Positions 13,101 through 28,100 of a DNA stretch of 64,000 bases are shown here, one piece after another. The DNA lies in contig OY783216.1 of NCBI GenBank assembly GCA_963678705.1, positions 4,464,001 to 4,528,000 on the forward strand. Reading direction: 5' to 3'. The DNA comes from Panorpa germanica. Its lineage: Eukaryota; Arthropoda; Insecta; Mecoptera; Panorpidae. Each line of letters opens with the position of its first letter. Within the stretch, counting starts at the first letter, position 1. The position numbers were made by a program, and so were the translations under genes. The notes beneath the pieces are model-generated. The model was given only the letters and a program-made list of their open reading frames with translations, did not search any database and was not told the DNA's origin.

Positions 13101-16100
13101 ACGGAAAGAACAGAACCACTAAGAAACTTCCCAGTAAACAATTTGGTGAAGTGCCCTTTTTGTGACGTTTCTATCACTATTTCACTTCAATTATAGTTCG
13201 CATCAACTTTATCTTCATTTGTATTCCGACAGGTGGAGTAATTTCGCCACCTGTAGCCGATAAAGTAGATATTTTATATGAAAAAATGTGAGAAACAGAA
13301 CTATAAATGAACTCTTTTATGACAAAAAAATCATGACGCATCTTCAATATGATGTCAAAGTGACTCCAAAATGTTTACTGGGTTATGAAAGGAAATGGGC
13401 TTGTGTCCTCATTTTTTAGTGGTCGATTTTTCAATTGATTGATTGAAATTGATGTTAATAAATGTGTATTGGCGTGTCTATTTTATTAAATATCTAAATG
13501 TTGACGGAGATATAGCAATTAAAAATTTGAATTGTAGTTTTAGCGCTAGAAATGGTCGGCCATATTTGTATGACGTGAAATGCATTTTAACGTCAGTTAT
13601 TTGTTGATTAGGTCAGTGCTGTGCTGTGGTAATGTACTGTAGCTGTTGGTAGTCAAATAATCAAGTCAAATCAAAGAATAATAAGTTTTTATTTTATTTA
13701 ACCCTGTTACGGCAGACATAATATTGAAATTTTATTGTTTCTTGAAATAGCTGTAAATAATATTTGATATTTTGATATATAAATGCATATAGCAGTGATT
13801 TATGAGCTGTAAGGTTGGTAACTTTACACAAGGATTGTGATGTCACATGCATTTGGAATGTGTACAACGTTGAATCCCTTTAATAATTAAAGAGACAAAA
13901 TGACTTTTTTAATTGTTAATATCTCCCAACATAAAATGAGTTATTAAAAAATAATTGAACATTTGAGGTTCTAGTAACCCACTTTATCAATATATAGTAC
14001 AGTTTTATAGAAATTAAGACATATGACACCCATTGAACCAGGAAGGAGGATCTAAAGCGGGTAAGTATGATGAATTGGAGAGGAAGGCGTCCAACAGGAA
14101 TAACTGGAAAAAAATGTTCAAGTGTCAAGATGATAATGATGATGCATTTACATTAGATATAGCTTCAGTTTATTGAATGCTTAAATTTTTATTGATTTTG
14201 TTTTTAAACGAAATTACGACCTTGTAATAAATTAATAAAAACTTCGTTTCTCTACTTTTTCTTTTTAATGACACTTTTGAGAGTTTAGTTACATTTTTGA
14301 GCTAATTTACGACTCATTAAAATTATAATATTATGTTTGTTATCGTGCCAACATCAAACACAGAAATACCATAATTGAGTTCGTTTATATATAGGAATAC
14401 TTCTTTACTAAATTAAATAATAAAACAGGAAAAGGAAGTATATAGCTGTATGAAAACAACGTGTATCCTAATTAACTTGTTAATCAGGCGATCTTGGTTT
14501 TTATAATACCTATTTTTTGTATTTATGACGTGTTATAAATTGAACGTGGAGCAAATTGTTTGATAGGAGTTCATGTTGATTATCGAGGCTTTAAACATTT
14601 TGTAAATTACGTGTACTCGAATATATAACAATCTACCAAAGTTTTTGTATTACTACATATTATATTGTTATGGGGTTGTGTACCATGGGTGTCGGCAGGG
14701 GGGTGCGGGAGGTACACTTGTGCAATTTGTGCAAACACCACAAATAAACAAACACGCAATTCCGAACGTGGTCTTTTATACTTGAATATGGAAGTATTTA
14801 TACTTAAGAAGACTGTCCTAAGATATTTTCTAGTTAGCATTTATAGCGAGACACTAACTAAACGTCAAATATATCAACCCTTAACTGAAATAAGAGAAAT
14901 TATTACTTTTATTATATTATAAAACCATGACAAAAAGAAAGTTTGTGATTATTTGTTCAAACCCTTCTTTGGTTTTCTGCCAAATATAAAATTGTTTTAA
15001 GAAAGTTTTGTCTAAGGTCAAAACGATATAAAGGAAGCATATTTTCGATAATGTTTTTTGACTGCACAGTTAATATATAATTATTTCTATAATTACTACA
15101 TGATAAAATGACATTTGAAGAATACTTTGTGAAATTTTCATAAATAAATATCAAGAAATGAGGCATTGACAGCGAATCTCCGCTGACGTCACAAAAAAAA
15201 GTAACATTCCAGTGCCACTCATAACTCATCACTCGATTTTCTGAAATCGAAAAACCAAAATGATTTCATTAGTTGATAAGTTTCTGCAGGAAACGCTGTC
15301 GAGTTTTTCTTTTTTTATTGATTTTTCAATTTTTTACAGCACTTAAAAGTCAAAATACCGATTTTTCATGAGAAAAATCAGATACTTTGTTATTTTAAAA
15401 TACGTTAAAATTAAAAATTTAAAAGAAACTCGACAGCGTTACCTCGGCATTTATGTAAAGAAAGAGTGTACAAAATTTCAAAAGGATCGGTCCAGTAGAT
15501 TTTGAGCTAGAGAGGGACTGTGAGAAACCGCATTTAATAGTTTCAAAGTAACACGAAAGCGGAGGTGAAGATTTAAAACTCTATATCTCCGACAGTTTTA
15601 CTACAATCAACTTCAAATTTTTACACAATAAACTTAATAAGTTGTACAATAATATAAATAAATAAAGAAAAATGAAAAAGAAAGTTGAAACCTTACCCCG
15701 CCCTTAAGTTCTACATTTGGTGTTTTGTTTTCTAAACAAATTTTTCTGTATCAAAAATGTTCAATAAATTCGAAAAGATTACTATCCCCTGTTTTACGCC
15801 TATGTAGCACGCCACTATTATTACACTATTGTGCATTAATAGTCGGGATCTAGTTCTAGACCTAGAGCTAGATAGAGCCTAGGGTCTAGGTGAAAGAGAT
15901 AGTTATCGGAATAGTGGAGGTCGGGAAATGCCATGTGGCGCATCTACCGCAGAGTGACGTAACAACCAGCATGGCTACCACAATGTCATGTTCACTGCCG
16001 TGTCGCGGTCGGGTCAAAGGAAAACTCATTATGCATCAATGAAAAACTTGAAAAGCGTTTAGTACAACAATGCAGTCAATTAATACTTGTAATTATTTAT

Positions 16101-19100
16101 ATGTATAATAAAACGAAACGTATTTGCAAAGATGACTCTAGTTTTTAATTTCTATTATGTCTTAATTTCTATAAAAGTGTACTACATATTGATAAAGTTG
16201 GTTACTAGAACCTCAAATGTTCAATTATTTTTTAATAACTCCTTATAGCATATGTTAAGAAATATTAACAATTGAAAAAGTCATTTTGTCTCTTTAATTA
16301 TTAAAGGGATTCAACGTTGTACACATTTCAAGTGCATGTGACATCACAATCCTTGTGTAAGGTTACCCACCTTACAGTTCATAAATCTCTGCTATATGTA
16401 TTTATATATCAAAATAACAAATATTATTTACAGCTATTTCAAGGAACAATAAAATTTCAATATCATTCTTTGAGTTGACTTGATTATTTCGACTACCTAC
16501 AGCTACAAAACATTACCACAGCACTGACCTAATCAACAAACAACTGACATATAAAATGCATTTCACGTTATACAAATATGGCCGACCATTTCTAGCGCTA
16601 AAACTACAATTCAAATTTTTAATTGCTATATCTCCGTCAACATTTAGATATTTAATAAAATAGACACTACACATTTATTAACATCAATTTCAATCAACAA
16701 TTGAAAAATCGACCACTAAAATATGAGGACACTACAATTTTAGAAACTACAATTTTAAAAATGTTATTATTTTTTAACGCGCTAAAAATAATTACGTAAC
16801 ACACAAAGAGAAAGTGAGGAGGGGGGAATTGTGAGAAAATGAAGAAACATTGCATGTGTTTTACTAGTACTAAAATTTTAAGGATTAGGTATATTAAGAC
16901 GTATTTTTAAATGTCTACCAGTGATATAACTGAAATTGAAATCGACTTACCTTTTAGAAGGTCACATGATCACAGGAGCTCGATCCGTCCGTGGAGGAAC
17001 TATAAAATTAGATAAAATATCTATTTAAAAAGAAGCAGTAACTCTTATACGCAAATTATTTAATAATAAAAGTTTCCATTAGAAAGAAACTTTAGAAAAA
17101 AACATACCTTAGTAATTCTAGACAAAGCAGAGCAGACAGTTCCACAAGGCTCAACACACACATTAAAACTAATTGAATTTTTTTTGTTAAATTTATAATA
17201 CTTTGTGTATAAGTTTAAAAAAGTTAATGTTCATTACCCCTCCCCCTAGTGACTTGATTACTCTAAACAAAGACGGTGATTGGTCGAACAACAGGTGCAA
17301 CCAATCAGCGATCTGCAAAATCTAAATGTACACAAGATCAACAAATAAATAAAAAAAATATTTAAATAACGTTAAATATATAATTCATAATTAATGAAAG
17401 AATGGTACAGGGATGAATCTGGAATGTTAAAACAAAACGAGGTCAAGCAATAAATTATCTATAAATAGAATAACATGACAGTTGTTACAACATTTTGAAA
17501 TTTAAAAGTTAAAATATTGCAATTAAAGAGATGAAACGTACTCTAATTTCCCTACATTGTTTTTAAATTGAATATGTTTTTAAATTTACGTTGTTGTCAG
17601 ATTTATTTATAATTAAGGTTTTTTCTTGTTTTTGAGAATTGATCATTTTGTTTAAGAATGCGCGATGTTGCCACATCTAATGAGTTTATTTTATAAATAT
17701 TATGTAAATATTTTTTTAATTATATATTTATCTAAGAATTTGAATTTATTATTTTTACTTGATAATGGTGTTAAAAAATAAAAATTAGTAAAAAACAAAC
17801 AATTCTTCCTCTAAATTTCAGGTAATCGACTTATTAAATCCAGGAAGTGCTAGAAAACCTTTGGCAGTGAGATGGTCTAAGAAAACAAGAGGATTCTTTG
17901 TAGAAAACTTATTTACAGTGGAATGCGAAGAGCTGGATGATCTCTTAGCAGTGCTTGAAGAAGGTAATCGTCTATACTACTAATCATTAAATGCGATTGT
18001 AACATTTACGTGTAATATACGTTTATATGTTTACTTTTGTAACGAACCTGATCCACTATTGCTCTAAATAAGACATACGTAATATTACTTAGGACAGATT
18101 TTTCAATTTTTTGTTAAGAGGGGGGTAAGGTTAAAACGATAAAAAAGAAGCATGTTTTCGATAATGTTTTTTGATGACACAGTTAATATATAATTATTTC
18201 TATAATAACTACATGATAAAATGACATTTGAAGAATACTTTGCAAAATTTTCATAAATAAATATCAAGAAATGACGCATTGACAGCGAATCTCCGCAGAC
18301 GTCACAGAAAAAAATGTAACATTTTGGTGCCACTCATAACTCATCACTGGATTTTCTGAAATCGAAAAACCAAAATGATTTCATTAGTTGATTAGTTTCT
18401 GCAGGTAACACTGTCGAGTTTTTCTTTTTTTATTGTTTTTTCAATTTTTTACAGAATTTAAAAGTCAAAATCCCGATTTTTCATGAAAAAAATCAGAAAC
18501 TTTGTTATTTTAAAATACGTTAAAATTAAAAAATTTAAAAAAACTCAACAGCGTTACCTCGGCATTTATGTAAAGAAAGAGTGTGAAAATTTTCACAAGA
18601 ATCGGTCCAGTAGATTTTGAGCTAGAGAGGACACCGACTCTGAAAAAACTATATGAGAGAAACCGCATTTAAAAGTTTGAGAGGTGAAGACTTAAAACTC
18701 TATATCTCCGACAGTTTTATTTCAATCGACTTCAAATTTTTACACAATAAACTTAATATATTGTACAATAATATAACTAAATGAAAAATTAATGTACCCG
18801 GTACTGACTTGTCCAAGAGAATAACAAGTCTGAACTTGTTGACTTTTCGTATGACAACAAACTTTTTAGGTTATTAAGAAAAAATAAAAAACATTCTAAT
18901 AATTATGTTCTACTTAATTATGTTATTTTATTAGGTATGAGACACCGGTCCGTGGGTACACACAGAATGAACGCCAATTCATCTCGAAGTCATTCTGTGT
19001 TAACAGTACACATCTTATCAGAAATTCCTGCAGAGGGAGGTGTCTTTATATCAAAACACGGAAAACTACATTTTGTTGATTTGGCGGGTAGTGAGGTTAC

Positions 19101-22100
19101 AAAGAAAACACACAGCGAAGGAAAAACTTTAGAAGAAGCCAACAATATCAACAAAAGTCTTATGGTGTTAGGTATGTAGTTATCCTTATCACATTAATGT
19201 TTTATTTTGTTTAAAAGATGTTCTTTTTAATCTCCTGTTTCTTGTATGTCATGAGCATAACCTAAAAATAAATCGAATGTCATATTTAGGTTGCAATTTA
19301 TTCTTAATTTCATTCTTTCTAAAACTTGTGTCACAATTCTATTACGAATCGGGGCTTCAAAAGGCTTGTGACCTTGTGATTCACAGTACTTCGAGTAAAG
19401 GTAAATGGGCTTGTGTCCTCATTTTTTAGTGATCGATTTTTCAATTGTTGATTGAAATTGATGTTAATAAATGTGTATTGGTGTGTCTATTTTATTAAAT
19501 ATCTTGATATTGACGTAGATATAGCAATTAAAAGTTTGAATTGTAGTTTTGGCGCTAGATATGGTCGGCCATATTTGTATGACGTGAAATACATTTTAAC
19601 GTCAGTTATTTGTTGAGTAGGTCAGTGCTGTGGTAATGTTTTGTAGCTGTTGGTAGTCGAAATAATCAAGTTAAGTCAAAGAATAATAAGTTTTTAATTT
19701 ATTTAACCCTGCTAAGGCAGACATAATATTGAAATTTGATTGTTCCTTAAATTAGCTGTAAATAATATTTGATATATACATACATATAGCAGTGATTTAT
19801 GAGCTGTAAGGTTGGTAACCTTACACAAGGATTGTGATGTCACATGCACTTGGAATGTGTACAATCCCTTTAATAATTAAAGAGACCAAATGACTTTTTT
19901 AATTGTTAATATCTCCCAACATATAAGGAGTTATTAAAAAATAATTGAGCATTTGAGGTTCTAGTAATCAACTTTATCAATATATAGTACACTTTTATAG
20001 AAATTAAGACATAGGACACAAGCCAATTCAAGACTGTATTCTTCTTGTAATAAAGAGTGTAAGTTGCCTAGTGAAATACTCAGCTGATAAAATGCCACGC
20101 GCTACTATCTTCGTATAATTCAAGCAGGGCCGTACGGATGATATTCTCAGTATGATAAAAGTCTTCGAAACGTCGCTCTTTACATGTTTTTTTCTTTAAA
20201 ATAACTGCACAAAATGTAGGAATACTATTTTTGTTTAGAAAATATAAACTACTTTATAAAAATGTTAGCACCTGACAACTACAACAATCTGTTACAGCTT
20301 TAAGTATCATTCCCACTCACTGCTTTAATTTAAGTTTGTATTTTGTATTTCATTTAAATTGTTTAGCATATGGCAATACGCGTAGTCATTCACAGTACCA
20401 TTTTTAATTCAATTTATTCTTTAAGTTTTCTTAGTTTTTTTTAGAACCTTACAGGGTCTAATGTTTTAAATTAAAAATATTAAATTAAGAAAAACTATAT
20501 TATATTATAACCTCCAAAATATGACAATCTGTCAAAATACAGTAGGATTTACTTTTAAAAGAAGTTTAATGTCAGATTTTGAAAAATATATAATTTCTTT
20601 TACTAATTGTTATTAAAAGTAGTTAAAAATATGTTAAAATTTATATTACTAACGATGCACTAATTAAAACACAAATATGAAAAGGAGTGCTTAAACGAAA
20701 ACTTGAAATCTAGATTACAATATTAAATAAAAACAGTAAATTAAATATCAAAACAGTGAGTGGGAATGAGGCTTTACGCTTCTAATAATTACGTTTACCT
20801 AATTATTTACGCTTTTTTGTAATCTAACCCGAAAACACAATAATTTTCTAATGTATCTTAAATTCTTAAATTTAACCTTTAATTTAAAAAATTAAATGTT
20901 TTAGCAAATTAATGCTATGTCCAGAATATAATTGAAAAGTTGTGTAAAAATTCTTAAATATTGAATGATTCAAATTGTATTTTGATTTCGCTGCTTATGC
21001 CCCCCCCCCTTCCCTTCTTACGGTATCGCGTCTTTGTATCACAGTTCGGTACAACCCTGTCTTCACCCGGTGGATCTTCAAACGTCAATCTTACACGAAA
21101 CCAATCAACGCATAGACATAATAAATGAGTTAACAGTAAATCAAACAATTCACCAGGAATTAATAATAAAGAGAAGTTCTGAGGTTGACCTTATCAAAAT
21201 CACTTTAATCAACTTCTTTGCTCGATAACGTGACGATTGAACGACACATTTCATTACCTTTATAAATAAAAATAACATTGATAAAAGAAATACAACAATA
21301 GTTGAACACGTAACTTCTTAAATTCACTCCACCCATTCATTTAAATGCTCCTCCCTCTTGTTCTTCTTGTTCTTCTTTTTCCCACTTCTGATATGTTGTA
21401 TCAAACATCGACTTAGTACTTCGAGTCATCAGCAATCATTTATTATGTAGTGTCTGAAGTCCTGTAGCTGCTAAACTAGCGTTTGTTTGTAAATTGATTT
21501 TCTAGTTTAATTTAAAATTAAAATTACTTTTAAAATTGCTAACGATTTAAGTGTTTATTGATTACATGAAAGTTAATATTTTGGTGAGTTACTTTTATAA
21601 TAGTAAGAAGTAACTATAGTTACAGCAACATTAATGATTTTTAAAACTGTACTTTACATTTATAGAGGTGGCTACTAGAACCTCAAATGTCCAATTATTT
21701 TTTAATAACTCCTTATATGTTAAGAGATATTAACAATTATAAAAGTCATTTTGTCCTTTTATTTATTAAAGGCTTTTAACGTTGTATAACATTCCAAGAC
21801 ATGTGACATCACGTCCGCTAAATTGTTATCTCTTATCCATAGAAGAATAACTGACCTACCCTTAATATTACAGACATGTCACATCTTAAATATGGCTTGT
21901 GTCCTCATTTTATAGTAGTCGATTTTTCAATTGTTGATTGAAATTGATGTTAATAAATATGTATTGGCGTGTCTATTTTATTAAATATCTGAATGTTGAC
22001 GGAGATATAGCAATTAAAAGTTTGAATTATAGTTTTAGCGCTAGAAATGGTCGGCCATATTTGTATGACGTGAAATGCATTTTAACGTCAGTTATTTGTT

Positions 22101-25100
22101 GAGTAGGTCAGTGCTGTGGTAATGTTTTGTAGCTGTTGGTAGTCAAATAATCAAGTCAAGTCAAAGAATAATAAGTTTTTATTTTATCTAACCTTGCTAA
22201 GGCACACATAATATTGAAATTTGATTGTTCCTTGAAATAGCTGTAAATAATATTTGATATTTTGATATATAAATACATATAGCAGAGATTTATGATCTGT
22301 AACGTTGGTAACCTTACACAAGGATTGTGATGTCACATGCATTTGCAATGTGTACAACGTTGAATCTCTTTAATAATTAAAGAGACAAAATGACTTTTAT
22401 AATTGTTAATACCTCTTAACATATAAGGAGTTATTAAAAAATAATTGAACATTTGAGGTTCTAGTAACCCACTTTATCAGTATATAGTACAGCTTTATAG
22501 AAATTAAGACATAGGACTCAAGCCCATTCGAATTTTTAATTGCTATATCTTCGTCACTGTTTTCGTACTTATCCTAAATTGAAATAGTTTATAGTAATTA
22601 ATACTATTTTCACATAGAAATTTGTTATCGCAAAATCCTTTATAGTTGATTTATTAATTTCGCTTTTCTATACAAGAAGTGTATATTGATTTCTTCTATT
22701 TACCTAAAAATTCTTTTAAAATTCTAAAACCACAAGTTATATTATACATATACGTTAATAAAGCTTTCTCATAAAAAACAAATTACTGTAACTTTGAATA
22801 GATTCATAATCGTTATACATGACTCTGAAGTTGTCGATGATATCGCAGCCTGCGAACCGGCAACCAGTTATACACATATTCTATCTCTATCTTGTTTACC
22901 ATCTAGGTTACTGCATAGCGTCTTTAAGTGATTCAAAACGTCGAAATGGACACATTCCATATCGAGACAGCAAGCTGACGAAACTTTTAGCAGATAGTTT
23001 GGCGGGAAATGGCGTTACTCTTATGGTAAATATTAATATAACCTCAAAAAATTACTGCTATTTGTTTACTAAGTCTAATTTTTTGTGCTTTTTAGATTGC
23101 TTGTATATCTCCAGCAAGTTCTAATTTATTTGAGACCATAAATACTCTCCGATACGCAGCTAGAGCAAAGAAAATTAGAACTAAACCAATTGTTGTTATG
23201 GTAAGTACTTTAAAAAGATTTTTCATTGTTTTAAACTGATTCTATTTATATTTTTCTTTAACCATTAAGACAGAATAATAAATATGATATCCTAATCATT
23301 GAATAGTTAACATTCTTTATTTATTTAACAATAATACTAGTTTATACAAGCAATAAAAGTAGTTGTGTAACTATGGTTGCATATTTCCAGGTACAAGGGT
23401 TGTGTTCTATGTCTTAATTTCTATAAAAGTAAACCTCAAATATTCAATTATTTTTTAATAACTCCTTATATGTTAGGAGATATTAACAATTAAAAAAGCC
23501 ATTTTGTCTCTGTAATTATTAAAGGGATTCAACGTTGTACACATTCCAAATGCATGTGACATCACAACAGCTGCCAACCTTACAGCTCATAAATCTCTGC
23601 TATATGTATTTATATATCAAAATATCAAATATTATTTACAGTTATTTCGAGGAACAATAAAATTCCAATATTATGTCTGCATTAGCAGGGTTAAATAAAA
23701 TAAAAACGTATTATTCTTTGACTTGACTTGATTATTTCGACTACCAACAGCTACAAAACATTACCACAGCACTGACAAATAACTGACGTATAAAATGCAT
23801 TTCACGTCATACAAATGGCCGACCATCTCTAGCGCTAAAACTACAATTCAAACTTTTAATTGCTATATCTCCGTCAATATTTAGATATTTAATAAAATAG
23901 ACACGCCAATACACATTTATTAACATCAATTTCAATCAACAATTGAAAAATGGATTATTTAAAATACCAAATATTGTTTCAATCCCCAACGCCTGAGAGA
24001 TGGCAACACATCTTACACTTATCTTAAACCTAATATATTTATTAGTATATACTAAGCATATTTATAAAGCAAATGTTGTATTTCATATTAGGATCCTCGT
24101 GAGGCCTTGATTCTAAGTTTGAAACGTGAGGTCGATGCCCTACAAGCAGAAAATGAACATCTTCGTTCTGCTCTTAATCATAAAACAGAAATAATGGAAA
24201 GAAGGTAAAATAAAATTGAAAGACAACACGTACATAACAAAAACATTGGTATGCTAACATCTATATACTTTTTCAGAAGTCCGCTCGGTGAGTTAGAGAT
24301 TCCAGTGGCTTCACCTGACCTTGAACAGTTGTCTGCTATGGATGGGGCCGAGTTGTCGAAGCTAGTGGCTATGTACATGACAGAGAACCACGCTCTGCGG
24401 ATAGAAAATCGCGAATTGTTCCGAACACGGGAGATGGTCATACGAGATCAAGAACTCGTTTGTAAAGAAAATGAGCGTTTGCTGAAAAAATTAGAGGATG
24501 TTAATTCGTGAGTTGTTATATTTGTTTTAAGAAAAGTCAAAAGACGTAGCACCATTAAAAAACTGGATATTTTTTATAAAATAACATTGATGAAACACTC
24601 TTAAGGTGAAACATTACTTCATGGTTCTATAGTTAGATATAGATGGCAACAGTGTACTAAAACGACAATCGATTTGCAACTTTGTTCTAGCACTCCATGT
24701 TTTCAAATATAAAAACGTTTATGATTTTATAATCACTTGAACTCTTTTTATCGATTTGTTTGAATCTTCACTAGTTTCAAGATGAGTTTTAAGAAGAAGA
24801 AAAGAAATTGATGTATTTATTCCTACTTAAATTAACGCAGTTAAAAATAATAATAAAGTAAAACTGCGTCTTCGGGTTCAATCTTTAGACCATAATTACA
24901 TTTTCAGGGTCTAGTTGTTATTAAATTAAATTGATTATTTACATACATAATACAGACAGCGATGTGGTCCTTATATATGAGGCCACGACACCACAAAAAC
25001 TGCATACTTAGTAGGAGACGTTAAATAAATTAAATTAATAAAGAAATATAAAACACTGCACTAATTAAAAAATCGAATGGCGTGTTAACTTGCAACGTTA

Positions 25101-28100
25101 GATCTGGTAGTTACAGACTAGTGTGACTCCAACATGCGACATTCAACATTCATTCGCAATTAAGTACATGTCTAAATTATGAAAATATTTGAATGTTGGA
25201 TGTCGCATGACAAACAACGTGTTTAGAAAACTCAACGAGCTCGATGCGTGACAAGACATGACAAGTAGAAAGAAAGTTTGTTGCTATTAAAAAGTAATCT
25301 CGCGCTACACGAAAATAATTAAAATTAAATGTTATTTTAAAAAAATATCCAGCAATGAACAAATTATTATTGAAATTTGTGTGACAAGATATTGTAATCA
25401 ATTAAAACATTCATTAAGATTTAATAAAAATGTACACAAAATATTTGGTCAATAAATAAAGCACTAATTGCGTTAAAATTGCTTTTATTTATTTAATTTT
25501 AATTTGCAATATTATTTTCTATACGCCTAACGAATACAACTACTTTAACGCGTTCAATGTAAGGTTGGATATTTCATATTATCACAGACTACAAAATTCA
25601 GTGGTCCCATGGTGTAACGGTTAGCACTCAGGACTCTGAATCCTGCGATCCGAGTTCAAATCTCGGTGGGACCTAAAGTTTCTTTTTAATAATCAATTTT
25701 TTGCTAATTAATATAATTATTTATTTATATATTAATTAATTCAGTTATTTTTATTAGTGTTTGCTGCCGTTCACCTATAATACCAGCAAGACCTGCTTAT
25801 TCAGCAGACCATGAATCATCACCTACAAGTCCCGAATCTAATATCAGTAATGTTTCGTTCAAGGTAAATTAGTTATAATATAGTACCTTTTACCGAGAAT
25901 TAAATTCTTTCTAGTCACAATTTCTATTACGTTTAATTTATTTATAATAAATCCGGTATTCTCCGTTTACTGTAGCCTTGAACCTACACTATAAGTTAAG
26001 TTGTAGTGACTTTCAAATTAAATTTATACAGTGATAATTCATCTCACCCAATTCTTTCGAGTGTCAATTTGTCTGCTTGATCGAGAGACTGTAATACAAT
26101 AATTAAAAGCAATCTTCATCCACATCAAAATTATTATTGGTATATCCCATATGGTCTAGTGGCTAGGATACCTGGCTTTCACCCAGGAGGCTCGGGTTCG
26201 ATTCCCGGTATGGGAAATTCCTTTTTAGTAGATTTTATAAAAATGTCTTTTAAGGGCTACCACACATTATAAGACACAACAGCATCTTTTTACAACAATT
26301 TTCCCTCAATCGAACACTAAATAATCAAACCCATCGATAACAATCTTTCTGATATGTTTAAATCACCCGAACACAGTAGCCAAACTATCTTAAGACAGTC
26401 TTGTGTTCAGTGTGTAACCACCCTAACATAAAATACTAATAAGCTATAAAAAGGAAGGCACTCACTCGCAATCACAATGGGTAAAGAACGCGATGATAGT
26501 AATTAATGTTTAACAATCTAATTAATTTGTGTTACAGGATGAAATCTTACAAGGAAGAGTTGCAGAAAGACCAATGAAGTTAGACGATAAATCGCACGAA
26601 AATAGACCGGAGACTAGGTAAGAAATTTGACAATGTTTCTTCTCCATTTCTAGATTTCATGTATCCCAGCAAGGTCCGGAAACTGCGACTGCGAGTAGAT
26701 ATTAGTGCGGCATTTAAAACTACAGCCGTATCAATCATATTATGAAATACATATTTTTATCTTTGTCACTTTGCTATTAAACACGACAAGTGTAAAAGAG
26801 ATGCAGAATCAAAAGTCACAGCACTAGCAGCTGTTACAGCAGCCCATAAAGTTTTTATATATAATGTCGTGATATACAACGATAAATAAATAAGATTACT
26901 TATTATATTCTATATAATATCTATCAATAATTTATTATAATTATAATTTAAGTTCATAACCCAATTCTGCATTCTACGTCATAGGCAAGACTGTCATTAG
27001 ACAGTCGCGTCTACAGTCTTCCACCGCCCTAAAGCTACTACTTTCTGATTTCAGTGACTCAGTAGGTTCAAATAATTCAAATAACTCTCGCAATGGCGCC
27101 AATCACACTCAGAGCAATGGCCGACGGGAATCTTGGAAGCGCAATTCGCACACCTCACTTGTGGAGTAAGTATAACGACAGTTCACACCAGAGACCACTT
27201 TTATCTCTCGTGTCATCAATATTTTATTCGCAAGCTTTTCTAATTTTTTAAAATGTTGGTTTTTAGCAGTTGACGCTTATATTTGCAATAGTTTCTTTCT
27301 TAACAAGATTATACTTGTTTGTTAAGTTAGAATTATCAAAATTTATTTTACTAAGTTTTGAAATATTGATTCCAAATTTGATTTACTCATATTTTCAATT
27401 TGATAAGCACTATGTTTCCACTATGTAGCACTGCTTAAAGCCAAACAAGGAGAAGTAATCATATATGAAACTTTGTCCAATAATGGGCTTGTGTCCTATG
27501 TCTTAATTTATATAAAATTGTACTATATATTGATAAAGTTGGTTACTAGAACCTCAAATGTTCAATTATTTTTTAATAACTCCTTATATTTCAGGAGATA
27601 TTAACAATTAAAAAAGTCATTTTGTCTCTTTAATTATTAAAGGGATTCAACGTTGTACACATTCCAAGTGACATCACAATCCTTGTGTAAGGTTACCAAC
27701 CTTACAGATAATAAATCTCTGCTATATGTATTTATCTATCAAAATATCAAATATTATTTACAGCTATTTCAAGAAACAATCAAATTTCAATATTATGTCT
27801 GCCTTAGCAGGGTTAAATAAAATAAAAACTTATTATTCTTTGATTTGACTTGATTATTTGACTACCAACAGCTACAAAACATTACCACAGCACTGACCTA
27901 CTCAACAAATAACTGACTTATAAAATGCTTTTCACGTCATACAAATGGCCGACATCTTTAGCGCTAAAACTACAATTCCAACTTTTAAGTGCTATATCTC
28001 CGTCAACATTTAGATATTTAATAAAATAGACACGTCAATACACATTTATTAACATCAATTTCAATCAACAATTGAAAAATCGTCCACTAAAAAATGAGGA

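Noticed and set aside
14607-14922. Overlapping frames on both strands at the same patch
   Set aside because: They cover one less AT-rich stretch in opposite directions, with no domain in either.
14957-15232. 91-codon - strand frame, with similar frames at 18103-18333 (-) and 46921-47184 (+) ([12 protein letters not shown]...)
   Set aside because: All three lie at the same place in family B repeats. The frame is shared because the DNA is shared, is not kept in copies 1 and 5, and shows no domain.
15840-15900. Cluster of CTAG-containing short palindromes
   Set aside because: Too short and irregular to call an element. No second copy in the window.
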